A stretch of DNA of 52,761 bases, from assembly GCF_001936595.1 (NCBI RefSeq), contig NZ_MLBG01000017.1, positions 1 through 52,761 on the forward strand. Direction: 5' to 3'. This DNA is from Desulfovibrio sp. DV (lineage in GTDB: Bacteria; Desulfobacterota; Desulfovibrionia; Desulfovibrionales; Desulfovibrionaceae). Each line of letters opens with the position of its first letter. Positions within the stretch are counted from its first letter, which is position 1. The position numbers and the translations under genes were made by a program. The notes under the pieces are model-generated. The model did not search any database. It was not told the origin of the DNA and saw only the letters and a list, made by a program, of their open reading frames with translations. Shown here one piece after another: positions 25,147-33,491 of this stretch.

Positions 25147-25700
25147 GACGAGTCTCCTGTAACGGGTACTGGGCGTTACCACCCGTGGAGTTTGTCAGTT
25201 TTTGCCAGGATTACTCATGTGTTGTGGATTTTTCCAAACGTTTTCAGGCATGTTGGCTGTTGGAAACGGAGAGGGTAAGACAGTAACTATTCTCTCTAGT
25301 GAAGTTGCACGCCGTGGTCAATGCCGACTCGGCTGGAGCGTGCAGTTGTTTGCTTAAGACTGGCACTGGAATGGTTTGCAATGCGTGCAGAATGGTTTGC
25401 CTCTGGCCATGCCCGATATCTCACGCCATGAAGTGGAATGGTTGCAAAAAAGTGATACAATGCGTGGTGTTCACAGCAAGCAGAAAGTGGCCTGGCCGCG
25501 GGTCAGAATCGCGGACCAGACCACTGGACGGAAAACCCGCAGCAAGAGTCTGCGGGCAAGCGCACGAGAGAAGCGGCAGAAGGGGCGGGGCGCGTTTGTG
25601 CCGTGCCGTTAAAAAATACGATGGTATTTTTCAAGCGACAGAGAAAGCGTCTCTGGAGTTGTTGTGCTGTCTTGTCTGGGCACGTGGCGAGGCCGTGGCG
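25147..25700. other. Gene-free stretch upstream of secreted repeat protein
   Basis: About 550 bp of lower GC than the neighbours. It contains the direct repeats GAATGGTTTGC at 25369 and 25390 with a related GGAATGGTTGC near 25436, and a small AT-rich hairpin AAAAATAC/GTATTTTT at 25612-25631 that might end the PHP-gene transcript. A plus-strand ORF of about 68 codons from ATG 25409 (MPDISRHEVEWLQK...) has no good Shine-Dalgarno and no recognised family. I call no gene here. Confidence 0.45.
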
Positions 25701-26366
25701 CTAGTCGGCCCGGCCCCGGCCAAGGATGCGCGAAACGATGTCGCGGGAGTTGGATTCGGCTTGCAGGTATTCCTGCAGGGTCAGGCCCGCGCCGAGAGCC
25801 ACTTTTTTGCGGCGTTCCTGATTGACCAGATCACCTGGTTCGTGGGCGTCGTTGTTGATGACCAGCTTGGCTCCGAACCGCCGGGCCAGGACGGCCACAT
25901 GGCCGTTGGTCAGGCTGTGCCCCTTGCGGGTGGTGATTTCCAGGGCGACCCCGAGTTCGGCGGCCAGCTCCGCCTCTTCAGGGGTGATCAGTCCCGGATG
26001 GGCCAGGATGTCGCAGCCGGCCTCGATGGCGGCCAGATTGGTGCCGACTTCCACGGGCTCCACAATGGTCTCGCCGTGGACCACCACAAGCTGCGCCCCG
26101 GCCGCCCTGGCCCGGTCCACGAGCTGGGAAATGAGCGGCGGCGGCACATGGGTGATCTCCACCCCGCACAGCACCGTCACCCCGAGAAACGCCCCGGTCT
26201 CGGCCGTAAACCGGCCGATGTTGGAGACGATGAGGTCGAGGTTGGAGTGGTCGGCATGGTCGGTCATGGCCATGGCCCGATAGCCGGCCTTGGCCGCCCG
26301 TCTGGCCAGTTCGGCCGGAATGAGGACCCCGTCGGAAAAGGTGGTGTGGGTGTGTAGGTCGATCAT
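25701..26366 (-). CDS. PHP-domain phosphoesterase, histidinol-phosphatase-like
   Basis: Metal-dependent phosphoesterase of the PHP superfamily, 221 aa. The metal ligands are seen in MIDLHTHTTFSDG, MAMTDHADHSNLD, GVEITHVPP, VVHGE, DILAHPGL and the C-terminal NNDAH. The substrate is not evident. A GTG two codons upstream (26372) would overlap the previous stop as GTGA; the ATG at 26366 is listed because PHP proteins usually begin close to the first His motif. It is the third gene of a miaB-DUF151-PHP operon. Confidence 0.87.
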   Translation of the reverse strand: MIDLHTHTTFSDGVLIPAELARRAAKAGYRAMAMTDHADHSNLDLIVSNIGRFTAETGAFLGVTVLCGVEITHVPPPLISQLVDRARAAGAQLVVVHGETIVEPVEVGTNLAAIEAGCDILAHPGLITPEEAELAAELGVALEITTRKGHSLTNGHVAVLARRFGAKLVINNDAHEPGDLVNQERRKKVALGAGLTLQEYLQAESNSRDIVSRILGRGRAD

Positions 26367-26368
26367 GT

Positions 26369-26863
26369 TCACATCTTGTATTTGGTGTCGTTGGGATCAA
26401 ATTTTTCGAGCAGTTCCGTCCATTTGTCCGAGTCGTCGCTGGAAAAGGCCACCACCGAGGCTTCCTTGGATTCGTTGGCCACCTGTTCAATGACCGGCTC
26501 GGCCACAAGGATCGGGACCTTGGCCCGAAGGGCCAGGGCAATGGCGTCGGAGGGCCGGCTGTCGATGCGCCGGATGCCGCCTTCCACCTCCACCTCGATG
26601 TCGGCGTAATACGTGCCCTCGGTGAGCTCCGTAACATTGACGGCCACCACATGGGCATCGAGCTTGTGGATCATATTGAGCAGCAGGTCGTGGGTCATGG
26701 GACGCGGCAGTTCCACGTCGTTTAGGGCCAGGGAGATGGCCATGGCCTCCATGGCCCCGATCCAGATCGGCAGCACGGTTTTTTCCTCGGAATCCTTGAG
26801 GATCAGCACCGGCACCTGGGAATCCTCGTCCAGGGCCAGCCCGAAGACTTTCATTTCAATCAT
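26369..26863 (-). CDS. Bifunctional nuclease family protein (DUF151)
   Basis: A 164-aa protein with the DUF151/BFN fold: MIEMKVFGLALDEDSQVPVL, LPIWIGAMEAMAISLAL, RPMTHDLL, GTYYADI and IDSRPSDAIALALR are the conserved blocks. Homologues are reported to have nuclease activity, and this family often sits next to miaB, as it does here. Its start overlaps the end of miaB by 8 bp, so translation is probably coupled. The acidic tail (FSSDDSDKW) follows the domain. Confidence 0.9.
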   Translation of the reverse strand: MIEMKVFGLALDEDSQVPVLILKDSEEKTVLPIWIGAMEAMAISLALNDVELPRPMTHDLLLNMIHKLDAHVVAVNVTELTEGTYYADIEVEVEGGIRRIDSRPSDAIALALRAKVPILVAEPVIEQVANESKEASVVAFSSDDSDKWTELLEKFDPNDTKYKM

Positions 26864-28196
26864 GGTCGGCCTCCGCCTCCCCGATGAGGGAGTGCTTTTT
26901 GGCTTGGACGATGCGCACCCGCACCAGCCGGCCAGTGGCGTCACCAGCCCCGGGCAGGGCCAGGTTGACGATGCGTCCGGCAGGGTCGCGGCCCCGCCAG
27001 GAAGGTCCTTTCGGCCCGTCGCGCCGGCTTGCTCCCTCGATCAGCACGGTGTCTGTCCGGCCCACCCGGGCGGCCAGGGAGGCGGCCAGACGCTCATCGA
27101 GGAGCGCTTGGAGTTCGGCCAGCCGGGCGGATTTCACTTCCTGGCTGATTTTCGGCTCCAGACGCTCGGACGCGGTTCCCGGCCTGTCAGAGTACATGAA
27201 GGAGAATCCGCTTTCAAATCCTACCTTTCGCACCAAATCGAGGGTGGCGGCAAAATCGGCCTCGGTTTCACCGGGAAACCCGACGATGAAATCCGTGGTC
27301 AGGGCGATGTCCGGCCGGGCCCGGCGCAGTTTATCGACCAGGGTCAGGTAGGCGGCCGTGTCATAGCGCCGGCCCATGCGGCGCAGGATGTCGTCGGAAC
27401 CGGATTGCACCGGCAGATGGAGCGCCGGGCACAGTTGGGGCAGGTCGGCGAACCGGGCTATGACCGCATCGTCCAGGTCTTTGGGGTGGGAGGTGGTAAA
27501 GCGGATGCGCTCAAGGCCGGGCACGGCGGCCACGGCGTCGAGCAGGGCGGCAAAACTTGTCCCGTCGCCGGAATCATCCAGGCCGTAGCTGTTGACGTTC
27601 TGGCCAAGGAGCGTCACCTCGCGCGCGCCGCGCTGGGCCAGAGAGGTGCATTCCTCGATGATCGAGGGCAGGCTGCGGGATTTCTGCCGGCCGCGCACAA
27701 AGGGCACGATGCAGTAGGAGCAATAATTGTCGCAGCCCTGCATGATGGAGACAAAGGCCCGGGGCGGCAGCCGGTCCTCGGGCCAGGACTGGTCGCGCTC
27801 GGGATAGGATTCCGTAAAATCCAGAAGCGACAGGCGAAGGCCGGGTTCCCGGGCCAGCCGGGCCAGGGCCCTGGGCGCGGCGGCGATGCCGTCGGTGCCA
27901 AAGACCAGCCGGACCATGGGGAAGCGTCGCCACAGGGCCGTGCCAAGCTGCTGGGCGGTGCAGCCGCCAACGGCAATGAAGGCCTCCGGGTTGTCCCGGT
28001 GCCGGTCGGCGATGCGGCCGATCTCGCTGACCACCTTCTGCTCGGGTTTATCCCGCACCGAACAGGTGAAAAGAATAAAGAGTTCGGCTTCTTCGTCAGA
28101 AGCCGGAGTGAAGCCTTCCGCTATGAGCGCTCGGGTGAGCCAGTCGCCGTCGCCGACGTTCATCTGGCAGCCCATGGTGGTGACGTGAAATTTCAT
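26856..28196 (-). CDS. miaB: tRNA-2-methylthio-N6-dimethylallyladenosine synthase
   Basis: Radical SAM methylthiotransferase of 446 aa that modifies A37 of tRNAs reading UNN codons. The N-terminal UPF0004 domain supplies three cluster cysteines (MGCQMN, LFTCSVRD, GGCTAQ). The radical SAM triad is GCDNYCSYCIVPFVRG. LLGQNVNSYG, HLPVQSGSDDILRRMGR and DFIVGFPGET are strong MiaB/MTTase motifs, and a TRAM domain ends the protein. The ATG at 28196 directly precedes KFHVTTMGCQMN; a GTG at 28217 is possible and neither has a clear Shine-Dalgarno. Confidence 0.95.
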   Translation of the reverse strand: MKFHVTTMGCQMNVGDGDWLTRALIAEGFTPASDEEAELFILFTCSVRDKPEQKVVSEIGRIADRHRDNPEAFIAVGGCTAQQLGTALWRRFPMVRLVFGTDGIAAAPRALARLAREPGLRLSLLDFTESYPERDQSWPEDRLPPRAFVSIMQGCDNYCSYCIVPFVRGRQKSRSLPSIIEECTSLAQRGAREVTLLGQNVNSYGLDDSGDGTSFAALLDAVAAVPGLERIRFTTSHPKDLDDAVIARFADLPQLCPALHLPVQSGSDDILRRMGRRYDTAAYLTLVDKLRRARPDIALTTDFIVGFPGETEADFAATLDLVRKVGFESGFSFMYSDRPGTASERLEPKISQEVKSARLAELQALLDERLAASLAARVGRTDTVLIEGASRRDGPKGPSWRGRDPAGRIVNLALPGAGDATGRLVRVRIVQAKKHSLIGEAEADHD

Positions 28197-28689
28197 GGCG
28201 CAAGAGCCATAATGCACGCCGGGCCGGCGGTAAAGGGGGAGGGGGCGGCACTGGCCCGCCGGCGGCGAAGCCGGAGTGTCGCCAAGTTGCTGCCGCAGCG
28301 GGTCCCGGCCAAGGATCGAAGGCTGCGGCGGCTATTTTCGCCGTGCCGCGGCGAAGGTGCAAACGTCTCGCCGCAAAGCAGGCGGGGCAGGGCACAGCCA
28401 GACACTTGAACAGGTCTGTTTTGCCGGGATAGGGCAGAATTTTCATCCCTACAACCACTCCTGGCCGTTTATTTTGAAGGAGTTTTGTTGATTTTTGCTT
28501 GGTCCGGGGCTTGCATGTCTTTGCAGGGCATCTTTGCGTGTGGGAAATAAACGCCATGTCCTGAAGAGGCGCGGCCTTTGCCTGTCCCAAGAGCGGCGTT
28601 TGATTTCCGGTGTTTGCCAAGAAACAGTCGCACAGTCCCGATCGGTCTGGCAGTATCAAAAAAGAACAGACACAGATGGAGTCCAAGAG
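28197..28689. other. Divergent gene-free region with AT-rich core
   Basis: This lies between divergent miaB and the unknown gene at 28690. The miaB-proximal part is GC-rich and repetitive in Ala/Gly-like codon patterns but has no supported gene. From about 28430 it becomes AT-richer and holds a sigma-54-like element at 28499. No RNA gene was recognised. Confidence 0.4.
28499..28515 (+). promoter_or_regulatory. Candidate sigma-54 (-24/-12) promoter
   Basis: TTGGTCCGGGGCTTGCA matches the sigma-54 consensus TTGGCACG-N4-TTGCA at all but two positions. The GG and GC doublets are exactly 12 bp apart. It lies about 175 bp upstream of the unknown gene at 28690. No activator site was identified. Confidence 0.45.
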
Positions 28690-29370
28690 ATGCAAACGGC
28701 TGGAATTTCCACTGGTGAGCTGGTGAATGGTTCTCTTGTTCTGACACGCCAAAAAGCGCTGGAACGGGGTGTGCAGTTTCATGAGACCTTGAATCAAATG
28801 ACAGGTGACAAAACGGAACTGATGCAGACCAGACTCAGTTCCATATCGATGTCGCTCATGCAGAATTGTTATGGCCATGGCGCTGGTGCAGAAACGGGAA
28901 ATGGTTCCCTGTTTTGCCCAATGCCGGATTCAATAATGCGCATGGACGCCTTGCAGACGCAAGTGGCCGAAGATACCCCGGCAGTGGAACAGGCGCTTTC
29001 CGATTGTCTCGCTCAAGCCGGGATTGATCCGAACAGCGGCTTCTCCATGACAGTGGACTATGATACCGACGGGAAAAGCAGAATACACATCGGAAAAGAC
29101 AACGCGCAGTGGCAGGATATCGAGGCAGTTTTAAATAACAACAAAGCGCTTCATTGTGATGTTATGCGAACATGGAATCAGCAGGACTTGCTTCGTGAAA
29201 TGCAGGTCGTTGCGCGCGTTCTCAATGAAAACGCTCCTTCCGGGCAGGAGGCGATCAACACGGCCTGGCGTCAGTATGGCCAAGCCGACCTGGGCGCAGT
29301 CCGGCAAAATGCGGCTATCCTGTCCTATACCGGCGGAAAGCTCGTTTTCTCCGGCAGCGCCTCGGCCTGA
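28690..29370 (+). CDS. Hypothetical protein, no recognised family
   Basis: A 226-aa predicted cytoplasmic protein without signal peptide or membrane segment. It starts MQTAGISTGELVNGSLVLTR; GGAG lies 11 bp upstream of the ATG. The base composition is lower in GC than its neighbours. The C-terminal half contains polar segments (TVDYDTDGKSRIHIGKDNAQ) resembling Desulfovibrio hypothetical proteins, but I cannot name a domain. Cysteines are few and unpaired. It may be under the sigma-54-like promoter at 28499. dsdA begins 40 bp later, so partial co-transcription is possible. Confidence 0.7.
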   Translation: MQTAGISTGELVNGSLVLTRQKALERGVQFHETLNQMTGDKTELMQTRLSSISMSLMQNCYGHGAGAETGNGSLFCPMPDSIMRMDALQTQVAEDTPAVEQALSDCLAQAGIDPNSGFSMTVDYDTDGKSRIHIGKDNAQWQDIEAVLNNNKALHCDVMRTWNQQDLLREMQVVARVLNENAPSGQEAINTAWRQYGQADLGAVRQNAAILSYTGGKLVFSGSASA

Positions 29371-29410
29371 CACTGCCCGCTTTGCCCTCGGCCAAGGCAG
29401 GAATCAGACC

Positions 29411-30763
29411 ATGCCGGCCCGGAAACAGCCGGCCGGCGGCATTGGCGGCCTGGCTGCTTTGGGCTATGCCGTCAGTATGGACAACGCGCTGACCATCGGT
29501 CTTCGGGCCGGACAACCGGTCTTTTTCGCCAATCCCGGCCGCCTCCCCATTGCCTCGGTGGCCGGCTCCCTGCCGGTCAGGCTTGCCGATATCGAGGCGG
29601 CCGGGGAGCGCCTCAAGCGTTTCGCACCGCTTCTGGCCGAGCTTTTTCCCGAACTGGCCCCATCCGGCGGTCTGGTCGAGTCGGCCTTGTTTCCTGCGCC
29701 CGTGCTGGAACGCCGGCTCAAGGCTGCCGGGCTGCCGGCCGGGGACCGGGTGTTTGTGAAGGCCGACCATGCCCTGCCCGTGGTCGGATCGGTCAAGGCC
29801 CGGGGCGGGCTCCATGCCGTGCTGGCCGTGGCCGAGGCCCTTGCCCTGGATGGTGGGCTGCTGGCCGGCCCGGATGACGACTGCCGCCGGATGGCCGAGC
29901 CGGCGGCCCGGAACTTTTTTTCCAGCCACACCCTGTCAGTCGGCTCCACGGGCAATCTCGGGCTGTCGATCGGCGTCTTTGGCCGGGGCCTGGGCTTTGG
30001 CGTCACGGTCCACATGTCCGCCGAGGCCCGGGCCTGGAAAAAAGAGATGCTGCGCCGCGTCGGGGCCACTGTGGTCGAACACCCCGGCGACTACGCCGCA
30101 GCCTGTGCCGTGGCCCGGGAGGAAGCAGGCCATTCGCCGCGCCTGCATTTCATTGACGATGAAAATTCCCTGGACCTTCTGCTTGGCTATGCCGTGGCCG
30201 GACTGCGGTTGCCGCAGCAACTGGCCGGATGCCGTATCGCAGTCTCGGCCGGGCATCCCCTGTGCCTGCACCTGCCCTGCGGCGTGGGGGGCGCGCCGGG
30301 CGGCATTGCCCTGGGCACGAGGCTGACCCTGGGGGACGCGGCCCTGGCCTTTTTCGTCGAGCCGACCGAGGCCCCGGCCCTGCTGCTCGGGCTGGCCACC
30401 GGCCGCCACGGCGGGATCAGCGCGGCCGAGTACGGCCTGACCGGGCGCACCGTGGCCGATGGGCTGGCCGTATCGCGCCCCTCAGACCTCGTTTGCCGGC
30501 TCATGGTCCCGGTCCTTGACGGCGCGCACACCGTCGGCGATGCCGCCATGCTCGGCCATGTGGCCGAGGCCTTTGACGCCGAGGCCCTTCGCCTGGAACC
30601 GTCGGCCGCCGCTGCCCTGGCCGGTCCCCTGGCCGTTCGCCGGGCCAATCTGCCGGTTCTGGCCGGTCGTCCGGCCACGCACATCTGCTGGGCCACGGGC
30701 GGCAGCCTGCTGCCGGACGCCGAATTTGCAGCCCTGCTGGCCAGGGCCGGGACACGGCCATGA
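29411..30763 (+). CDS. dsdA: D-serine dehydratase (DsdA-like)
   Basis: PLP-dependent lyase converting D-serine to pyruvate and ammonia. The 450-aa protein aligns in motif order with E. coli DsdA: RFAPLLAELFPELAPSGGLVES-like N-terminus, PLP lysine in LPVVGSVKARGG, SVGSTGNLGLSIG, VTVHMSAEARAWKK, FIDDENSLDLLLGY and LPCGVGGAPGGIA. The ATG at 29411 has CAGGAA upstream; a second Met (29477) is an alternative start. Its stop overlaps the DUF1848 start as ATGA. No DsdC regulator or DsdX transporter is adjacent. Confidence 0.9.
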   Translation: MPARKQPAGGIGGLAALGYAVSMDNALTIGLRAGQPVFFANPGRLPIASVAGSLPVRLADIEAAGERLKRFAPLLAELFPELAPSGGLVESALFPAPVLERRLKAAGLPAGDRVFVKADHALPVVGSVKARGGLHAVLAVAEALALDGGLLAGPDDDCRRMAEPAARNFFSSHTLSVGSTGNLGLSIGVFGRGLGFGVTVHMSAEARAWKKEMLRRVGATVVEHPGDYAAACAVAREEAGHSPRLHFIDDENSLDLLLGYAVAGLRLPQQLAGCRIAVSAGHPLCLHLPCGVGGAPGGIALGTRLTLGDAALAFFVEPTEAPALLLGLATGRHGGISAAEYGLTGRTVADGLAVSRPSDLVCRLMVPVLDGAHTVGDAAMLGHVAEAFDAEALRLEPSAAAALAGPLAVRRANLPVLAGRPATHICWATGGSLLPDAEFAALLARAGTRP

Positions 30764-31632
30764 TCATCAGCGCCAGCCGGCGCACCGACCTTCCGGCTTT
30801 TTACGCCCGCTGGCTCATGGCCCGGCTTCGGGCCGGATGGTGCGAGGTGCGAAACCCTTTCAATGCTGCCCAGATTTCGCGTGTCTCCCTGGCGGCGGCC
30901 GACGTTACCGCCCTGGTCTTGTGGACCCGCGACCCCCGGCCGCTTCTGCCCCATCTGCCGGAAATCCTCGCCCTGGGGCATGAGCCGTTTTTTCTCTATA
31001 CGCTCCTGGACAACCCCCGGCCGCTCGACCCGAAATGCCCGGGGCCGGACATTTCGATTCCAACCTTCGCCCGACTGGCCAAGGCTCTGCCCGGCCGCCT
31101 CGCCTGGCGCTACGATCCCATCGTCCTGACTGTGGCCACGCCCCCGGACTGGCACCGCCAGACCTTTGCCCGGCTGGCCGCCAGTCTGGCCGGCCACACC
31201 GACCGGGTGATCGTCAGCTTCGTCGAACCCTACCGTAAGATTGCCAAACGCATGGCCGCCCTGGCCGAGGCCGGTTTTGCGCCTTTGGATGTATCCCCCG
31301 AGGAGCGGTTGCGCCTTGTCCTCGACCTGCGCGACCTCGCCGCCAGCCACGGCATGGCCCTTTCCACCTGCTGCCAGCCCGAAGATTTCGAGGCCGCCGG
31401 CATTCCGGCCGCCCACTGCATCGACGCCGCCTGGATCAGCGCACACACCGGCCGCACCATCCCCGTCGGCAAGGACGCCGGCCAGCGGCCGGGCTGCGGC
31501 TGCGCCCCCAGCCGCGACATCGGAGCCTACGACCGCTGCCTGTTCGGTTGCGCCTACTGCTACGCCACAACCAGCTTCGAACGCGCCCGGGAGCACTACG
31601 GGCGTCACGATGCTGACGCTGTGAGCTTGTGA
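30760..31632 (+). CDS. DUF1848 protein with radical-SAM-like cysteine motif
   Basis: A 290-aa protein of the DUF1848 family: ISASRRTDLPAFYARW at the start, RNPFN, ALVLWTRDPRPLLPHL, FFLYTLLDN, LAWRYDPIVL and VSFVEPYRK. The C-terminus has CGC followed by DIGAYDRCLFGCAYCYA, a CxxxCxxC arrangement like a radical SAM cluster site but at the end of the protein. The biochemical function is unknown. It is coupled to dsdA by a 4-bp overlap, which suggests but does not prove a related role. Confidence 0.85.
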   Translation: MIISASRRTDLPAFYARWLMARLRAGWCEVRNPFNAAQISRVSLAAADVTALVLWTRDPRPLLPHLPEILALGHEPFFLYTLLDNPRPLDPKCPGPDISIPTFARLAKALPGRLAWRYDPIVLTVATPPDWHRQTFARLAASLAGHTDRVIVSFVEPYRKIAKRMAALAEAGFAPLDVSPEERLRLVLDLRDLAASHGMALSTCCQPEDFEAAGIPAAHCIDAAWISAHTGRTIPVGKDAGQRPGCGCAPSRDIGAYDRCLFGCAYCYATTSFERAREHYGRHDADAVSL

Positions 31633-31670
31633 GAGAGGTGGGAAAGAAGAGGCGAAAGGCAAAGACGAAT

Positions 31671-31720
31671 CGGGGCGCTGCCCCGAACCCCGCCGGGGGG
31701 ATGATCCCCCCGGACCCCTG
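31671..31720. repeat. Intergenic GC double hairpin, family B (inverted)
   Basis: CGGGGCGCTGCCCCG followed by CCGCCGGGGGGATGATCCCC and CCGGACCCC, the family B element in minus orientation. It lies in the 294-bp gap after the DUF1848 gene; between the two B copies the gap is purine-rich with no gene. Confidence 0.65.
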
Positions 31721-31857
31721 CAAAGGGAGATAAAGGGAGGGTGCGAGCGGGAGGGGGTGTGGGCGGAGAAAGAGCAAAGGGAATAGGGACACTGCCCGGC
31801 CGACGATATCTTTTTTCCCGCTTCCGTCCACGCTTCCGCGAACACTGCCCTTTTCCC

Positions 31858-31895
31858 CCTTTGGGGGGTCCGGGGGCCTCAGGCCCCCGGCCGTC
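31858..31895. repeat. Intergenic GC hairpin, family B variant
   Basis: GGGGGGTCCGGGGGCCTCAG and GCCCCCGGCCGTC form a GGGGGCCtcaGGCCCCC-type hairpin. It lies downstream of the minus-strand zinc-ribbon gene. Confidence 0.5.
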
Positions 31896-31926
31896 GGAGG
31901 CACTCCCCTCATGACACTTCCATCGC

Positions 31927-32256
31927 TTACGACGATTTGGCGGCGTATTTGGCGGCGACTCGGGCGGCCAGGGTGTTTTGGCGCAGGGTCTTGCAGTCGG
32001 CTGGATTGGCTGGTGCGGGAGTGGTTGCCGGCAGCGGGGCGGCCGGGGCCGGCGAGGAGGTGGTTTCCGGATCAGGGTCAAGTCGCGGCGGCGCGGCCAG
32101 CGGCTTCGGCGCAATGGCCGGCCCGCCAGCCAGTCGAAAGGGCGAGGCAAAGCGGTGGCCGCATACCGGGCAGGCCATGAGGATGCCCCCGATATGGGAC
32201 GGGAAACGCAGCGCCTGGCCGCAACCAGGACAATGCCGCACCGGGCCTTCAGACAT
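31927..32256 (-). CDS. Small zinc-ribbon protein with proline-rich tail
   Basis: A 109-aa protein. The N-terminus has two CxxC pairs (CPGCGQALRFPSHIGG and CPVCGHRF), a zinc-ribbon layout like MJ0042-type or GATA-like ribbons seen at the start of regulatory or sensor proteins. The rest is Pro/Ala/Thr-rich and ends in a basic segment (LRQNTLAARVAAKYAAKSS). GGAGGG fixes the ATG at 32256. Function is unknown. It is divergent from the CsaA-like gene. Confidence 0.72.
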   Translation of the reverse strand: MSEGPVRHCPGCGQALRFPSHIGGILMACPVCGHRFASPFRLAGGPAIAPKPLAAPPRLDPDPETTSSPAPAAPLPATTPAPANPADCKTLRQNTLAARVAAKYAAKSS

Positions 32257-32345
32257 CGCACCCTCCATGGCCATACATAATGCAAGAGAAGTGCCCACAG
32301 ACCGGGCTTTGGTTACACAAATCGGCCCAATTGAGCGGAGATCGT

Positions 32346-32678
32346 ATGGAACTCATTGAATTTGATGATTTTCTCAAAGTCGATATCCGTGTTGGCCGCA
32401 TCCTTTCGGCCGAACCGCTCAAGGGGGCGCGCATCCCGGCCTATAAACTGCGCCTTGATTTCGGGGATCTTGGCGTCAAACAATCGAGCGCCCGCATTGC
32501 CGCCGTCTATGCTGCCGAGGAACTGCCGGGCCGGCTGGTCACGGCGGTGGTCAATTTTGCGCCCCGGCGCATTGCCGGCTTCCTGTCGGAAGTCCTGGTG
32601 CTGGGCCTGGACAGCGAGGCAGGCGTGGTGCTGCTCACCCCGGAGCGCGAGGTCACCCTGGGCCAACGGGTCTATTAA
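32346..32678 (+). CDS. csaA: CsaA-like tRNA-binding domain protein
   Basis: A 110-aa OB-fold EMAP-II-like tRNA-binding domain: FDDFLKVDIRVGRILSAEPL, AYKLRLDFGDLGVKQSSARI, GFLSEVLVLGL and VVLLTPEREVTLGQRVY. This matches CsaA, described as an export-related chaperone and tRNA-binding dimer. GGAG precedes the ATG. A family A repeat lies in the gap after it. Confidence 0.9.
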   Translation: MELIEFDDFLKVDIRVGRILSAEPLKGARIPAYKLRLDFGDLGVKQSSARIAAVYAAEELPGRLVTAVVNFAPRRIAGFLSEVLVLGLDSEAGVVLLTPEREVTLGQRVY

Positions 32679-32734
32679 TCTGGCGCTCGCCCTGTCAGAC
32701 CTTGCCGCTCTGGCAAAACAACTCGTTTATACTC

Positions 32735-32878
32735 GTTCCCTTTCAAACGACCAACGGTCATGGTTCCGGCCTCTTCTCTTGCGCAACTTCTACTCGTCGC
32801 TTTGGCAGTGGCCCAGTCAAACCAAACTCGTCCCAGGTGGGTTTCCAAAGGGCACTGCCCTTTGGCCGCCGGAGGCCT
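32735..32878 (-). repeat. Dispersed repeat family A, long copy (A3)
   Basis: Inverted copy of the element at 9243-9390. Read on the minus strand it shows GCCTCCGGCGGCCAAAGGGC, the CCAAAGGGC hairpin, GGAAACCCACCTGGGACGAG, TTGGTTTGACTGG, CGACGAG, GAAGTTGCGCAAGA and CGTTGGTCGTTTGA. It fills most of the 32679-32899 gap. Confidence 0.7.
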
Positions 32879-32899
32879 CTTCTCTCCCCTCATATCCTC

Positions 32900-33490
32900 T
32901 CATCCGAGACGCCCGGCCGCGTCCAGGCCCGGCCAGTGGCGCAGGAAGGCAAGCACCACGTCGCGCCCGGCCTCGATGGACAGGTCTTCGGCGTCCACCA
33001 CACATTCTGCCGCCGGGTCTTCCTCAAAGGGCACGTCCACACCGATGACCTGGCCCAGGCCCGGGAAATCGCGGCCGGTGGCTTTGCGCATCATGGCCTT
33101 GGCATAAAGCCCGGCCATGACTTTGCCTTCGGGCCGGGCTGCTTCCCGGGCCATGGCCGTGGCCAGGGAGCAATGGACGTGCACCTCGGCAAAATGGGGC
33201 ATCAGCGACCGGGCATAGGCGCGCATGGCCAGACGCGGGGCCGAGGCGTCCATGATGACGAGTTTTTTCCCCTGGCGGTACAGTCCGGCGGCCTCGTCGG
33301 CGAAGAGCCTATAGGCCTTTTCGCGCTCGGCCTCGCTGTAGGTGGGCTTGGGGAAATAGGCTTTGCGCCGGTCGTCGAGTTCCAGCAGGGCCGTTTCGGT
33401 CCCGGCCAGTTGCAGATACTGGGCGACGGCCCTGGCCAGGGCGCTTTTGCCTGAGCCCGGCAATCCGGTGAACCAGAGGGTGGCTGGCAT
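32900..33490 (-). CDS. APS-kinase-like P-loop kinase
   Basis: A 196-aa protein of the adenylylsulfate kinase superfamily. The Walker A is GLPGSGKSALA. The later conserved block reads GKVMAGLYAKAMMRKATGRD, and FEEDPAAECVVD resembles the APS-kinase KGLY and PYEEP regions. The usual LDGD motif is replaced by LELDDRRK, so APS may not be the substrate. It follows the APH-type kinase with only 1 bp between genes, which argues for joint function, perhaps phosphorylating a sugar or other metabolite. The Shine-Dalgarno is weak. Confidence 0.78.
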   Translation of the reverse strand: MPATLWFTGLPGSGKSALARAVAQYLQLAGTETALLELDDRRKAYFPKPTYSEAEREKAYRLFADEAAGLYRQGKKLVIMDASAPRLAMRAYARSLMPHFAEVHVHCSLATAMAREAARPEGKVMAGLYAKAMMRKATGRDFPGLGQVIGVDVPFEEDPAAECVVDAEDLSIEAGRDVVLAFLRHWPGLDAAGRLG

Positions 33491-33491
33491 A

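Noticed and set aside
25338-25395. Second sigma-54-like promoter (TGGCAC ... TTTGC)
   Set aside because: The GG-to-GC distance is not 12 bp, so it does not fit a -24/-12 promoter.
25376-25612. 78-codon ORF in the gap before the PHP gene
   Set aside because: TTG start, no good Shine-Dalgarno, Lys/Arg-rich product with no recognised family.
30187-31845. 552-codon minus-strand ORF opposite dsdA and DUF1848
   Set aside because: Antisense to two recognised proteins and running through intergenic repeats.
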